In this document: piece by piece, positions 1 through 6,346 of the stretch
How the letters are laid out: each line of letters begins with the position of its first letter
Numbering within the stretch: position 1 is the stretch's first letter
Origin: JAZGER01 sp036480335
GTDB taxonomy: Bacteria; Pseudomonadota; Gammaproteobacteria; DSM-19610
Direction of reading: 5' to 3'
Length of the DNA stretch: 12,882 nucleotides
Assembly (NCBI GenBank): GCA_036480335.1
Contig: JAZGGH010000078.1
Coordinates: 1 to 12,882, forward strand
Notes under the pieces: generated by a model
The model's database searches: none
Told to the model about the DNA's origin: nothing
Seen by the model: the letters and a program-made list of their open reading frames with translations, nothing else
Translations under genes and position numbers: made by a program

Positions 1-53
1 GCGGTTTCCCGTCGAAATTCCGGCGTAAAGCTTGATCTTGTCTCTGCAGTCAT
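1..53 (-). CDS. IS3-family transposase OrfA, N-terminus only (runs off window)
   Basis: Only 17 complete codons are visible. Read on the minus strand from the ATG at 53, they give MTAETRSSFTPEFRRETA (last codon incomplete). The FTPEFRxExA string is the typical opening of IS3-family OrfA proteins, the small helix-turn-helix subunit that is fused to the OrfB DDE integrase by programmed frameshifting. A good Shine-Dalgarno, AAGGTGA, lies about five bases upstream of the ATG. The rest of orfA, all of orfB and the frameshift site are outside the window, so the element's integrity cannot be judged. The identification rests on a short motif plus the matching IS-end structure, and is fairly but not fully secure. 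Confidence 0.65.
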   Translation of the reverse strand, partial: MTAETRSSFTPEFRRET

Positions 54-72
54 CTTGTCACCTTTTTGTCAG

Positions 73-92
73 GAGATGAATAATATCATCTC
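73..92 (-). other. Stem-loop in the IS leader, upstream of orfA
   Basis: GAGATGA (73-79) and TCATCTC (86-92) are perfect 7-base inverted repeats around a 6-base AT loop. The hairpin lies between the presumed IS end and the orfA Shine-Dalgarno. In several insertion sequences a hairpin here limits translation of transposase from transcripts that enter from outside. That role is inferred from position only. Confidence 0.4.
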
Positions 93-172
93 TTGTTAGG
101 TGGCCAAATTAACTATGCCACTACAAAGGACAACTAACAGGTAGCGCGACAGGCCTTCCAGCCAGAAACAAC

Positions 173-543
173 ATGTACATTCCACCATACAAGTTCAAGG
201 ATGATGAAACATTGATAGTTGGAATACAACAATCAAAGGATCTCCCCGAACTACAGATCTCAAAAAAAAGGCGCTACTTGAAAATGACGCCCACAGAAAA
301 GCTAATTACTGCTCGCGCTATGATGACCTTGAAATGGTAAAATTGGCACTAAAAGAAGGTGCTGATGCAGAGTACTATGCAGTGGGAAAAGGTAGTCCAT
401 TTGATGCGGCAATAATTGGAAGCTCTATGGAAGTCATTAATTTGCTTGTCATTAATGGCGCAAGGCCATCACCGAATTCCCTCAATGTAGCAAAATTCGT
501 CGGTCGAACTGAGTTGATTAAACTTATTCAAGAGATGAAGTAG
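173..543 (+). pseudogene. Ankyrin-repeat-like protein, reading frame broken at an A8 run
   Basis: The coding sense is split between two frames. Frame one starts at ATG 173 (MYIPPYKFKDDETL...) and reads to the A8 tract at 262-269. The -1 frame continues with no gap as KKALLENDA..., then ...YDDLEMVKLALKEGADAE and ...SSMEVINLLVINGARPS..., ending in TELIKLIQEMK at 541-543. The DLEMVKLALKEGAD and MEVINLLVINGA strings are ankyrin-type helix pairs, and the DLPEL...KKALLEND segment across the join also resembles one, which argues that the two frames were one protein of about 120 residues. Without frameshifting, frame one stops at 334-336. An ATG at 334 lies in the second frame but inside a repeat helix, so it is an unlikely start. 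No convincing Shine-Dalgarno precedes 173. The product would be a small cytoplasmic binding protein. Ankyrin proteins often act as immunity or partner proteins beside toxin cassettes, which fits the next two genes. It could be a pseudogene, a slippage gene or a sequencing error. Confidence 0.5.
262..269 (+). other. A8 slippery tract at the frame break
   Basis: Eight A residues follow TC and precede GGCG. In the upstream frame the tract is read tcA AAA AAA, which fits an X XXY YYZ type -1 slippery heptamer. A -1 slip, or one extra A in the RNA, joins the two ankyrin-like frames exactly. No clear stimulatory stem-loop was found just downstream, so slippage, decay and base-calling error are all possible. 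Confidence 0.4.
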
Positions 544-626
544 TCGAGCCAGTACATTGACTGCGCAAAAAGACGTGCGTCAAGTTGATTTACACGTTGC
601 CCAAAAATAAGAGGTGATAGCAGAAA

Positions 627-944
627 ATGAAATTATCCAACATAGAGGAAGCGATTATATCGCAAGAAAAAATACAGGGTTATCTGCTGTCACACAGCCA
701 TCCAATTGGAAAATTTAAAGCTGTTATATATTCCCAGAAGAATTGGAGAAAATATCAGTCTGATATAAAAGAACAATTAGGAAAAACCGTTTTAGAGAAG
801 GAGGTTACGGAGTACGGTAAAAAATACGAAATACGTGGTAAAATGACTGGGCCAAGTGGGAGGGCAGTACTTATGATTACTGTTTGGATTGTTTTAAAAG
901 GTGAAGATTTCCCCAGGTTCATTACAGCCTACCCAGGAGTATAG
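627..944 (+). CDS. DUF6883-like small protein, possible toxin-type domain
   Basis: A 105-residue soluble protein with no signal peptide or membrane segment. The recognisable features are an N-terminal KIQGYLLSHSHPIGKFKA segment (about residues 15-32), a central EYGKKYEIRGKMTGPSGR stretch (62-79) and a C-terminal TVWIVLKG...PRFITAYPG stretch (85-104). This order matches what I recall of the DUF6883 family, small domains found alone beside DUF4926 genes or at the C-terminus of large secreted polymorphic toxins. The biochemical activity is not known to me. The start ATG has a clear GAGGTGA Shine-Dalgarno at 611-617. The stop codon overlaps the next gene's earliest start, so the two are translationally coupled. 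The local sequence is more A+T-rich than the metabolic genes downstream, consistent with acquired DNA next to an insertion sequence. The family assignment is fairly secure; the toxin role is inference. Confidence 0.65.
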   Translation: MKLSNIEEAIISQEKIQGYLLSHSHPIGKFKAVIYSQKNWRKYQSDIKEQLGKTVLEKEVTEYGKKYEIRGKMTGPSGRAVLMITVWIVLKGEDFPRFITAYPGV

Positions 945-946
945 TG

Positions 947-1177
947 ATGTTAATAAAAGTTTTAGATACTGTTGTTCTTAATAAAGATATACCTGAAAAT
1001 AATTTGAAAAAAGGAGACTTGGGAGCTGTAGTAGAAATTTATGAGCCAGACGGTATTGAGGTTGAATTCGTAATGGGTTCAGGGAAAACACGGGCATTGA
1101 TCACATTGAAAAATAAAGATATCCGTTCCCTGGCAGAATCAGATGTACTCGCTGTTCGTTCAGAACATGCTGCATAG
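947..1177 (+). CDS. DUF4926-like small protein, possible antitoxin/immunity partner
   Basis: A 76-residue acidic, probably cytoplasmic protein. The pattern LIKVLDTVVLNKDIPENNLKKG, then DLGAVVEIYEPDGIEVEFV, then a TRALITL strand and a final DIRSL matches DUF4926, a small beta-rich (SH3-like) family commonly encoded directly after DUF6883 genes. I chose ATG 947 because the AGGAG at 934-938 is about eight bases away. A GTG at 944 in the same frame would add one Met and sits within the upstream stop codon. The tight coupling to the preceding gene suggests the two proteins act together; a toxin-immunity or toxin-antitoxin pairing is plausible but not demonstrated by sequence. Transcription probably ends at the small hairpin at 1204-1225. 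Confidence 0.65.
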   Translation: MLIKVLDTVVLNKDIPENNLKKGDLGAVVEIYEPDGIEVEFVMGSGKTRALITLKNKDIRSLAESDVLAVRSEHAA

Positions 1178-1203
1178 GTTTCAAGAAGAGCTAACAGTAG
1201 CGC

Positions 1204-1225
1204 CAGGTCTGATACCTGATCTTTT
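1204..1225 (+). terminator. Weak hairpin plus T-run after the DUF4926 gene
   Basis: CAGGT (1204-1208) and ACCTG (1214-1218) form a 5-bp stem with a 5-base loop, followed by ATCTTTT. It sits 27 bases after the DUF4926 stop and before tetR. The stem is short, so termination would be partial. Confidence 0.35.
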
Positions 1226-1267
1226 GCGTAACGATAAAAACGTAAACTTGACCTTTCAGCTTATTTA

Positions 1268-1282
1268 GTTAACACTGTTAAC
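1268..1282. promoter_or_regulatory. Operator 1: GTTAAC-N3-GTTAAC, abutting the tetR start
   Basis: A 15-base palindrome, GTTAAC ACT GTTAAC, ends one base before the tetR ATG at 1283. The same half-sites with the same 3-base gap recur upstream of the azoreductase gene (1859-1873). Dyads that flank a tetR-type gene and its target are typical of TetR-family autoregulation. A TTGACC hexamer at 1248-1253 is a possible -35, which would place the -10 inside the operator. The operator occupies the space where a Shine-Dalgarno would be. Confidence 0.75.
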
Positions 1283-1837
1283 ATGAAAGAAGAGATCATC
1301 ATCTGTGCAAGAGATGTCTATCTGGAGGCAGGCTTCAATGGCTTTTCAATGCGAAAGGTTGCAGCCTGCGCTGGCATCAGTGCAACGGCCATTTATCGAC
1401 ATTTTCCTGACAAGGAATCCCTGTTATTCAATATCTTGCTGGCAGGTTTCAGGTTGTTTGCAGTGTATTTGAAACGGTGTGAGAAAGAATCCTCGCCACT
1501 CATGCGTCTGCAACGATCGTCCCGAGAATATATGAATTTTGCATTAGAGAATCCCGGTTATTACGAGATTATGTTTATGAGTACTGACCAGATGACAGGA
1601 TTAAAACATCTGAATGATAAAGGCGCACAGGAAATGGAGGAAACTTATCTGTTTCACAAACAACTGGTGATTGATTGTCAGTTCAAAGGTCAGGATACAG
1701 AGCAATTGACGGCGGCAATTTGGGCGTTTGGGCACGGCCTGGTTGCTTTATACCTTGTGGGTAAACTGCCGCTCGATAAAAAGACATTTATGGATATGTA
1801 TACCATCCAGATTAACAACTACCTGTCATATTTATAG
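1283..1837 (+). CDS. TetR/AcrR-family transcriptional regulator
   Basis: A 184-residue regulator. The N-terminal DNA-binding domain spans about residues 3-50, with the helix-turn-helix at FSMRKVAACAGISATAIYRH followed by FPDKESLL, the hallmark of TetR proteins. The C-terminal ligand and dimer domain contains an AIWAFGHGLVALYLVGKLPL segment, similar to the WHG-type TetR C-terminal domain. The start is fixed by normal family spacing, since the HTH begins about 20 residues in and no in-frame start exists between the upstream stop at 1235 and this ATG. There is no Shine-Dalgarno: the operator palindrome touches the ATG, so the message may be leaderless. It presumably represses itself and the azoreductase/DUF4188 genes through two matching GTTAAC-N3-GTTAAC sites, with relief by a quinone, azo or other electrophilic compound. 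The ligand is inferred only from the neighbours. Confidence 0.9.
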   Translation: MKEEIIICARDVYLEAGFNGFSMRKVAACAGISATAIYRHFPDKESLLFNILLAGFRLFAVYLKRCEKESSPLMRLQRSSREYMNFALENPGYYEIMFMSTDQMTGLKHLNDKGAQEMEETYLFHKQLVIDCQFKGQDTEQLTAAIWAFGHGLVALYLVGKLPLDKKTFMDMYTIQINNYLSYL

Positions 1838-1858
1838 AGAGTTTATTTTTCACTCGAT

Positions 1859-1873
1859 GTTAACAGCGTTAAC
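1859..1873. promoter_or_regulatory. Operator 2: GTTAAC-N3-GTTAAC upstream of the azoreductase gene
   Basis: GTTAAC AGC GTTAAC, extended by one complementary pair to TGTTAAC AGC GTTAACA (1858-1874). It is the second copy of the tetR operator and lies 25 bases before the azoreductase ATG. Its centre is about 590 bases from that of operator 1. Binding here would block a promoter or entry of polymerase into the azoreductase/DUF4188 pair. No clear -35/-10 pair could be assigned. Confidence 0.75.
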
Positions 1874-1898
1874 AAGTTGTAATTAACCAGGAATCAAT

Positions 1899-2522
1899 AT
1901 GAAAAAAACATTACTGATCAGTTATACCCCACGTTTTGAATCGAATACGGCAAAGCTTGTGGAAACGTATGTGCAAGCAGCAGGCAAGCAGTCTTCGATG
2001 ACACATCTTGATCTTGTTAAAGAACCGCCACCATTATTGCTGGAGGAAAATTTGAATGCATTATTGAAGAGAAATTTTATGGGGTTGGAGCTGACTGAAA
2101 ATGAATCGCTTGCGGTGAAAAGCACTGATCAGTTAGTACAGAAATTACTGCAAGCAGAGCGTCTTGTCATCGCCTTCCCTATGTACAATTTTAGCTTGCC
2201 TGCTGCAGTAAAGGCCTGGATTGATGCTGTTGTTCAATTGGGACAAACCTTTAAAATGACAGAAAATGGTGACTATGAGGGTTTGTGTCTGGGTAAACGG
2301 GCGTTGATATTGATGACCACAGGTGCAGATTTCACTCAGGAACCTGAAAAAAGCATGGATTATGCAACACTCCTGATACAAACCTGTCTGGAATTTATGG
2401 GTATAGAATCACATTGCATAACCGCATCTGGATTAAATCAGTATATGGATCGGACGGATGAGATTGTCGCAGAAGCACAACGAGAAATTGAGGTGTATTT
2501 GCAGGAGGATAAAGAATGGTAG
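1899..2522 (+). CDS. AzoR-like FMN-dependent NADH azoreductase / quinone reductase
   Basis: A 207-residue cytoplasmic flavodoxin-fold enzyme, close to the usual 200-residue AzoR length. It begins MKKTLLISYTPRFESNTAKL, where the TPR-x-ESNT loop takes the place of the phosphate-binding loop for FMN. The PMYNFSLPAAVKAWIDAVVQLGQTFK segment (about residues 95-120) is the diagnostic AzoR motif, with the PMYNF loop over the flavin. A later LMTTGADF segment corresponds to the second flavin-contact loop. The family catalyses two-electron reduction of quinones and azo compounds with NAD(P)H. A CAGGA Shine-Dalgarno lies about six bases before the ATG. The final seven bases overlap the DUF4188 gene. The adjacent TetR and shared operator suggest induction by a toxic quinone-like or electrophilic compound; the physiological substrate cannot be read from sequence. 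Confidence 0.85.
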   Translation: MKKTLLISYTPRFESNTAKLVETYVQAAGKQSSMTHLDLVKEPPPLLLEENLNALLKRNFMGLELTENESLAVKSTDQLVQKLLQAERLVIAFPMYNFSLPAAVKAWIDAVVQLGQTFKMTENGDYEGLCLGKRALILMTTGADFTQEPEKSMDYATLLIQTCLEFMGIESHCITASGLNQYMDRTDEIVAEAQREIEVYLQEDKEW

Positions 2523-2947
2523 CGTTATCCAGAGGGCGCATGACATCTGAAGTATCCAGTGGATTCGTTGTTTTCCTGATTGGAATGCGGATTAACAAAT
2601 GGTGGAAGATTCACCAGTGGTTGCCTGTTTTGATGGCAATGCCAAAAATGATCAGAGAGCTTTATACCCATCCTGACCTGGGCTTTATCAGTCAGGAGTC
2701 CTGGTTTGGACGTACTACGATCATGGTGCAGTACTGGCAATCATTTGATCATCTGGAAGCCTACGCCAGAAACAGAAATGCAACGCACTTACCTGAATGG
2801 GCACGGTTTAACAGGAAAACTTCAACCGATGGCGTGGGTATCTGGCATGAAACATACGTTGTCGATAAGGGAAACCACGAAAGTCTTTATATCAATATGC
2901 CACGTTTTGGTTTAGCGAAAATGGGTAAGCATATCACTGGTGAGTGA
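2516..2947 (+). CDS. DUF4188 family protein (monooxygenase-like dimeric alpha/beta barrel)
   Basis: A 143-residue protein with the full DUF4188 pattern: FVVFLIGMRINKWWKIHQWLPV near residues 18-39, MPKMIRELY (42-50), GRTTIMVQYWQSFDHLEAYA (65-84), HLPEWARFNR (90-99), GIWHETYVV (107-115) and a terminal NMPRFGLAKMG (127-137). The family has a small ferredoxin-like barrel fold related to cofactor-free monooxygenases and is often annotated as monooxygenase or aldoxime-dehydratase-like, but its reaction is unproven. The start overlaps the azoreductase stop by seven bases and is preceded by a strong GGAGG at 2503-2507, so the two genes are co-translated. An internal ATG at 2540 is a less likely start. 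Co-expression with a flavin reductase under a TetR regulator suggests a detoxification module. Confidence 0.85.
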   Translation: MVALSRGRMTSEVSSGFVVFLIGMRINKWWKIHQWLPVLMAMPKMIRELYTHPDLGFISQESWFGRTTIMVQYWQSFDHLEAYARNRNATHLPEWARFNRKTSTDGVGIWHETYVVDKGNHESLYINMPRFGLAKMGKHITGE

Positions 2948-3003
2948 GAAATTAAAAAATGCAAGAGGCCGGTTAGAGTCATAAGGGCAGCGCTATTAAT
3001 TAG

Positions 3004-4587
3004 CTACCATGCATCTGCATTAGCGCTTTCCCAGACTGCCTGCCAGTCTTCCGGTCTGTCCGCATCTGTCAACAAACAACCTGCTGAGATACCAGGGTAG
3101 ATTTCTTCATAATTACGCGTGATATTACCATCCACGCGCCTCTGAATATGCCTGGGTTGTAAATCTTCCAGTTTTTCGATGCCGGCAGTTGCAAGCAGGT
3201 CAGTCAGGCTGGCAATCATCGCACTGTGGTATTTGTAGATGCGTTGCGCCTTGTTTTCGACATCCAGTGCATGGTAGCGGTTGGGGTTCTGCGTCGTAAT
3301 ACCGGTCGGACAATGACCTGTGTTGCAGTGGCGGGCCTGAATGCAGCCGAGAGCCAGCATCATGCCGCGTGCTGAATTGATGGTGTTGGCACCCAGTGCA
3401 ATCAGTCGTAACATGTGGAAGGCTGATATGGCTTTGCCTGCGGCGATCAGGCGTATTTGATTGCGTAGATTGATACCGATTAAGGATTGATTCACAAAGA
3501 TCAGAGCATCACGCAAAGGCGTACCAACCGAATTTGTCAGTTCAATCGGGGCCGCGCCGGTACCGCCTTCGGCACCATCAATGGTGATAAAATCGGGTGT
3601 AATGCCTGTTGTCAGCATGGCTTTACAGATAGCAAGAAATTCGCTTTTGTCGCCGATGCATAGTTTGAAACCAACAGGTTTTCCGCCAGACAGTCTACGT
3701 AGCTTTGCCACAAATTCCAGCAGGCCGACAGGTGAATCAAAGGTGCTGTGAGCGGGTGGAGAAACAACTGACTTGCCCACGGGAACGTGACGAATATCGG
3801 CAATTTCCTGAGTGACTTTGGCGGCGGGTAAAATACCACCGTGCCCTGGTTTCGCTCCCTGAGATAATTTTATTTCGATCATTTTTACAACATCGCTTGT
3901 CGCTTTGTCAGCAAATTTTTGTTCATTAAAAAAACCTTTTTTATCACGACAGCCAAAATAACCGGTTCCAATTTGCCAGATTAGATCGCCGCCGAACTGT
4001 AAATGATAGGGGCTGATACCACCTTCACCTGTATTATGCGCAAAGCCGCCGAGAGAGGCGCCTTTATTGAGCGCAAGAATGGCATTTTTGCTGAGTGCGC
4101 CAAAGCTCATGGCCGAAATATTCAGAGGCGATGCTGCATAGGGTTGGCTGCAATCAGGACCACCAAATAGAATATGTGGGTGATGCTCCTGAATGGTTTT
4201 CGGAGCCAGGCTATGGTTCACCCATTCATAGCCGTTACGATATACATCAAATACGGTGCCGAATGGGCGGGTGTCCCGCACACCTTTCGAACGCTGATAT
4301 ACCAGCTCTCTGAACTCTTTATTGATCGGCATACCATTGGTATCAGATTCGACAAAATATTGCTGGATTTCGCGGCGCACAGATTCAAAAATATAGCGGA
4401 AATGACCAACCACTGGATACAGCCGTAGAAGGGTGTGTTTACGCTGCAGGATATCGTAAATACCGAGGCCAATGACAGGTAGTAGAATAAAGAAGAAACC
4501 ATAGGCGCCAGGCCAGATCCTGCACCAGAGCAATAGCAGGGAAACAGTGAGGATCGATAGAAAGATAAAGAGGTGTTTGATCGTCAT
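3004..4587 (-). CDS. Membrane-anchored FMN-binding glutamate synthase-like protein
   Basis: A 527-residue protein of the stand-alone glutamate synthase-like (YerD-type) family. Residues 5-45 contain two hydrophobic stretches that likely anchor the N-terminus in the membrane. The rest is a GltS FMN-barrel domain: ISAMSFGALS (157-166), NTGEGG (185-190), KPGHGGILPAAKV (246-258), DGAEGGTGAAP (337-347) and GKAISAFHMLRLIALGAN (384-401). C415, C421 and C426 form the CxxxxxCxxxxC arrangement that holds the [3Fe-4S] cluster in glutamate synthase. It lacks the N-terminal glutaminase domain and the C-terminal beta-helix of GltB, and no gltD partner is nearby, so ordinary GOGAT activity should not be assumed. 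It is last in the cluster, with only 5 bases between the upstream stop and its ATG and no strong Shine-Dalgarno, suggesting translational coupling. The real substrate and electron donor are unknown. Confidence 0.88.
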   Translation of the reverse strand: MTIKHLFIFLSILTVSLLLLWCRIWPGAYGFFFILLPVIGLGIYDILQRKHTLLRLYPVVGHFRYIFESVRREIQQYFVESDTNGMPINKEFRELVYQRSKGVRDTRPFGTVFDVYRNGYEWVNHSLAPKTIQEHHPHILFGGPDCSQPYAASPLNISAMSFGALSKNAILALNKGASLGGFAHNTGEGGISPYHLQFGGDLIWQIGTGYFGCRDKKGFFNEQKFADKATSDVVKMIEIKLSQGAKPGHGGILPAAKVTQEIADIRHVPVGKSVVSPPAHSTFDSPVGLLEFVAKLRRLSGGKPVGFKLCIGDKSEFLAICKAMLTTGITPDFITIDGAEGGTGAAPIELTNSVGTPLRDALIFVNQSLIGINLRNQIRLIAAGKAISAFHMLRLIALGANTINSARGMMLALGCIQARHCNTGHCPTGITTQNPNRYHALDVENKAQRIYKYHSAMIASLTDLLATAGIEKLEDLQPRHIQRRVDGNITRNYEEIYPGISAGCLLTDADRPEDWQAVWESANADAW

Positions 4588-4592
4588 GGTAT

Positions 4593-6233
4593 TTATACTG
4601 GGCAGACCAGCTCCCCCAGTTTTTCTGTCAGTTTCATGTTTTCAGAATAATCAACTGCCACATCGATAATAACCACCGTATTGTCTGCAAAGGCTTTTTC
4701 AAGTGTGGGTACTAATTCCTCTGCCTGTTGAATGCGATAGCCGATAGCGCCGAAAGATTCGGCATATTTCACAAAGTCCGGGTTATTAAAGCTGATATAG
4801 CCGGTACGACCAAAACGGCGTTGCTGATGCCATTTGATCAGACCATATTCGCTGTCATTCCAGATCATAATGACGATGGCGATGTTGTAGCGCAAGGCCG
4901 TTTCTATTTCCTGGGAGTTCATCATGAAACCGGCATCCCCAGTGATGGTGATAACCTTTTTTTCCGGGTAGGTCATTTTTGCTGCAATAGCCCCCGGCAC
5001 GCCAATGCCCATGGAAGCAAAACCATTTGAGATAATGCAGGTATTTGGGCGTTCACAACGAAACAGGCGGGCGATCCACATTTTATGCGCACAAACATCC
5101 GATACCAGAATATCTTCTTTATCCATAACTTGACGAGTATCAAACAGAATTTTCTGTGGCTTGAGCGGGTAGCTGCTGTCATCGGCAAAGTCATCCAGCT
5201 CATTCATGATAATGCCTTTCAGGTTTTCGGTTTTACCGGCGTGTTTTGTCTGTGCTTGATCAGCAATGCGTTGTAGAGAATTAGAAATATTCCCCAGGAC
5301 GCCAGCTTCAAGAATGTAATGCGCATCGACTTCTGCATAACTCTGGTCGATATGGATAATTTTCTTTTCCTTCTGCGGATGCCATAAATGCGGGTGGTAC
5401 TCCACGATATCGTAACCGATACAGATCACAACATCGGCTCGATCAAAACCACAGGCAACATAATCGTGAGCCTGCAAGCCAACAGTTCCCAGTGATAATG
5501 GGTGGGAAAAAGGGATTGCACCTTTTGCCATAAACGTTTGTGCGACCGGAATACCCAGTTTTTCTGCAAAAGCTACCAGTGAATCTGTTGCTCGTGAACG
5601 AAACACACCATTACCCGCCATGATGATCGGGAATTTGGCGTTATCAATGACCTTTGCGGCTTGTAAGATTTTTAAATCAGGTGCGTCTGACATCAAGGGT
5701 TTTTGTACCTTGAGAGGGCTTAGGGATGTGGCTAAAGATTGCCCGGCAATGTTTTCAGGAAAGCTGATAAAAGCACCCCCTGGTTTTTCTGCCTGCGCGT
5801 CTTTGAACGCTTTGCGCACCAGTTCCGGTATGATTTCTGCTTCAAGAATTTCTGAGCTGATTTTTGAAATGGGATCAAACAGACTGACCAAATCAAGAAT
5901 CTGATGGCTTTCCTTGTGCATACGCGTGGTTGCACCCTGGCCGGCAATGGCAACCACAGGTGAACGGTCCATGTTGGCGTCAGCAAAGCCGGTAATCAGG
6001 TTTGTTGCGCCTGGCCCTAATGTTGCCAGGCAAACACCGGCTTTTCCGGTCAGACGGCCATATACGTCTGCCATAAAGGCTGCGGCCTGTTCATGTCGGA
6101 CAGTAATAAACTCAATATTGCTGTCCTGCAGGGCATCCATCACGTCCAGATTTTCTTCACCAGGAATACCGAAGATTTTTTCGACGCCTTCGTTTTCGAG
6201 ACATTGTATGAATAACTCTGCTGCTGTGGTCAT
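4593..6233 (-). CDS. Acetolactate synthase large-subunit-like ThDP enzyme
   Basis: A 546-residue, cytoplasmic thiamine-diphosphate enzyme with the three-domain plan of the acetolactate synthase/pyruvate oxidase superfamily. The N-terminal pyrimidine-binding domain carries RHEQAAAFMA with the activating Glu at E48, then LATLGPGATNLITG. The central domain follows, and the C-terminal ThDP/Mg domain carries GDAGFMMN (432-439) and the paired Asn-Asp at N459, followed by EYGLIKW. The N-terminal region resembles catabolic AlsS/BudB proteins more than biosynthetic IlvB, and no small regulatory subunit gene is adjacent. The simplest activity is condensation of two pyruvates to acetolactate, but this subfamily may use other acceptors. 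It lies 113 bases after the aldehyde dehydrogenase on the same strand and 5 bases before the glutamate synthase-like gene. Only a weak AGAGCGA Shine-Dalgarno is visible. Class is secure; the exact reaction is not. Confidence 0.88.
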   Translation of the reverse strand: MTTAAELFIQCLENEGVEKIFGIPGEENLDVMDALQDSNIEFITVRHEQAAAFMADVYGRLTGKAGVCLATLGPGATNLITGFADANMDRSPVVAIAGQGATTRMHKESHQILDLVSLFDPISKISSEILEAEIIPELVRKAFKDAQAEKPGGAFISFPENIAGQSLATSLSPLKVQKPLMSDAPDLKILQAAKVIDNAKFPIIMAGNGVFRSRATDSLVAFAEKLGIPVAQTFMAKGAIPFSHPLSLGTVGLQAHDYVACGFDRADVVICIGYDIVEYHPHLWHPQKEKKIIHIDQSYAEVDAHYILEAGVLGNISNSLQRIADQAQTKHAGKTENLKGIIMNELDDFADDSSYPLKPQKILFDTRQVMDKEDILVSDVCAHKMWIARLFRCERPNTCIISNGFASMGIGVPGAIAAKMTYPEKKVITITGDAGFMMNSQEIETALRYNIAIVIMIWNDSEYGLIKWHQQRRFGRTGYISFNNPDFVKYAESFGAIGYRIQQAEELVPTLEKAFADNTVVIIDVAVDYSENMKLTEKLGELVCPV

Positions 6234-6287
6234 TGTTTGTTCGCTCTTTTTGATGCGTGGATCCGCTATGCTTGATTCACCAGTTTT

Positions 6288-6326
6288 CCCGCTAATGTAT
6301 CGCTAAGTAGTCGATTTGTGTCGCTA
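6288..6326 (-). repeat. Phased TAGCG direct repeats between the two upstream cluster genes
   Basis: On the minus strand the gap between the aldehyde dehydrogenase stop and the acetolactate synthase start holds TAGCGACAC (6318-6326), TAGCGATAC (6297-6305) and TAGCGGG (6288-6294), spaced 21 and 11 bases. A fourth TAGCGG lies at 6263-6268. The near-helical spacing is compatible with a regulator site, but the elements are short and chance is not excluded. Confidence 0.25.
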
Positions 6327-6346
6327 TTTATTACTTCAAAAAAGCA

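Larger units (their letters stand above)
1..125 (-). mobile_element. End of an IS3-family insertion sequence (partial)
   Basis: This is the left (orfA-proximal) end of an insertion sequence that continues beyond the window's left edge. The element reads on the minus strand. From the outside it starts TGTAGTGGCATAGTTAATTT (minus strand, from position 125), then a leader with a hairpin, then the orfA start at 53. The TG...CA terminal dinucleotide is usual for the IS3 family, and the first bases look like a terminal inverted repeat. The other end is not in the window, so the outer boundary at about 125 and any target duplication are inferred. The element lies directly upstream of a broken ankyrin-like gene, so it may have truncated or displaced what stood there. 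Confidence 0.55.

Noticed and set aside
334..543. A 69-codon gene starting at ATG 334
   Set aside because: The coding sense of the ankyrin repeat continues upstream of this ATG, which falls in a repeat helix, so it is treated as part of the frameshifted gene at 173-543.
2948..3003. A possible bidirectional terminator between the converging operons
   Set aside because: Only very short, imperfect stems are visible (for example GCTA-TTAAT-TAGC near 2992-3004), and none has a proper U-run in the right place.
5914..6306. A 130-codon plus-strand frame over the start of the acetolactate synthase-like gene
   Set aside because: The minus strand encodes an intact, motif-rich enzyme here; the plus-strand protein has no family signature.
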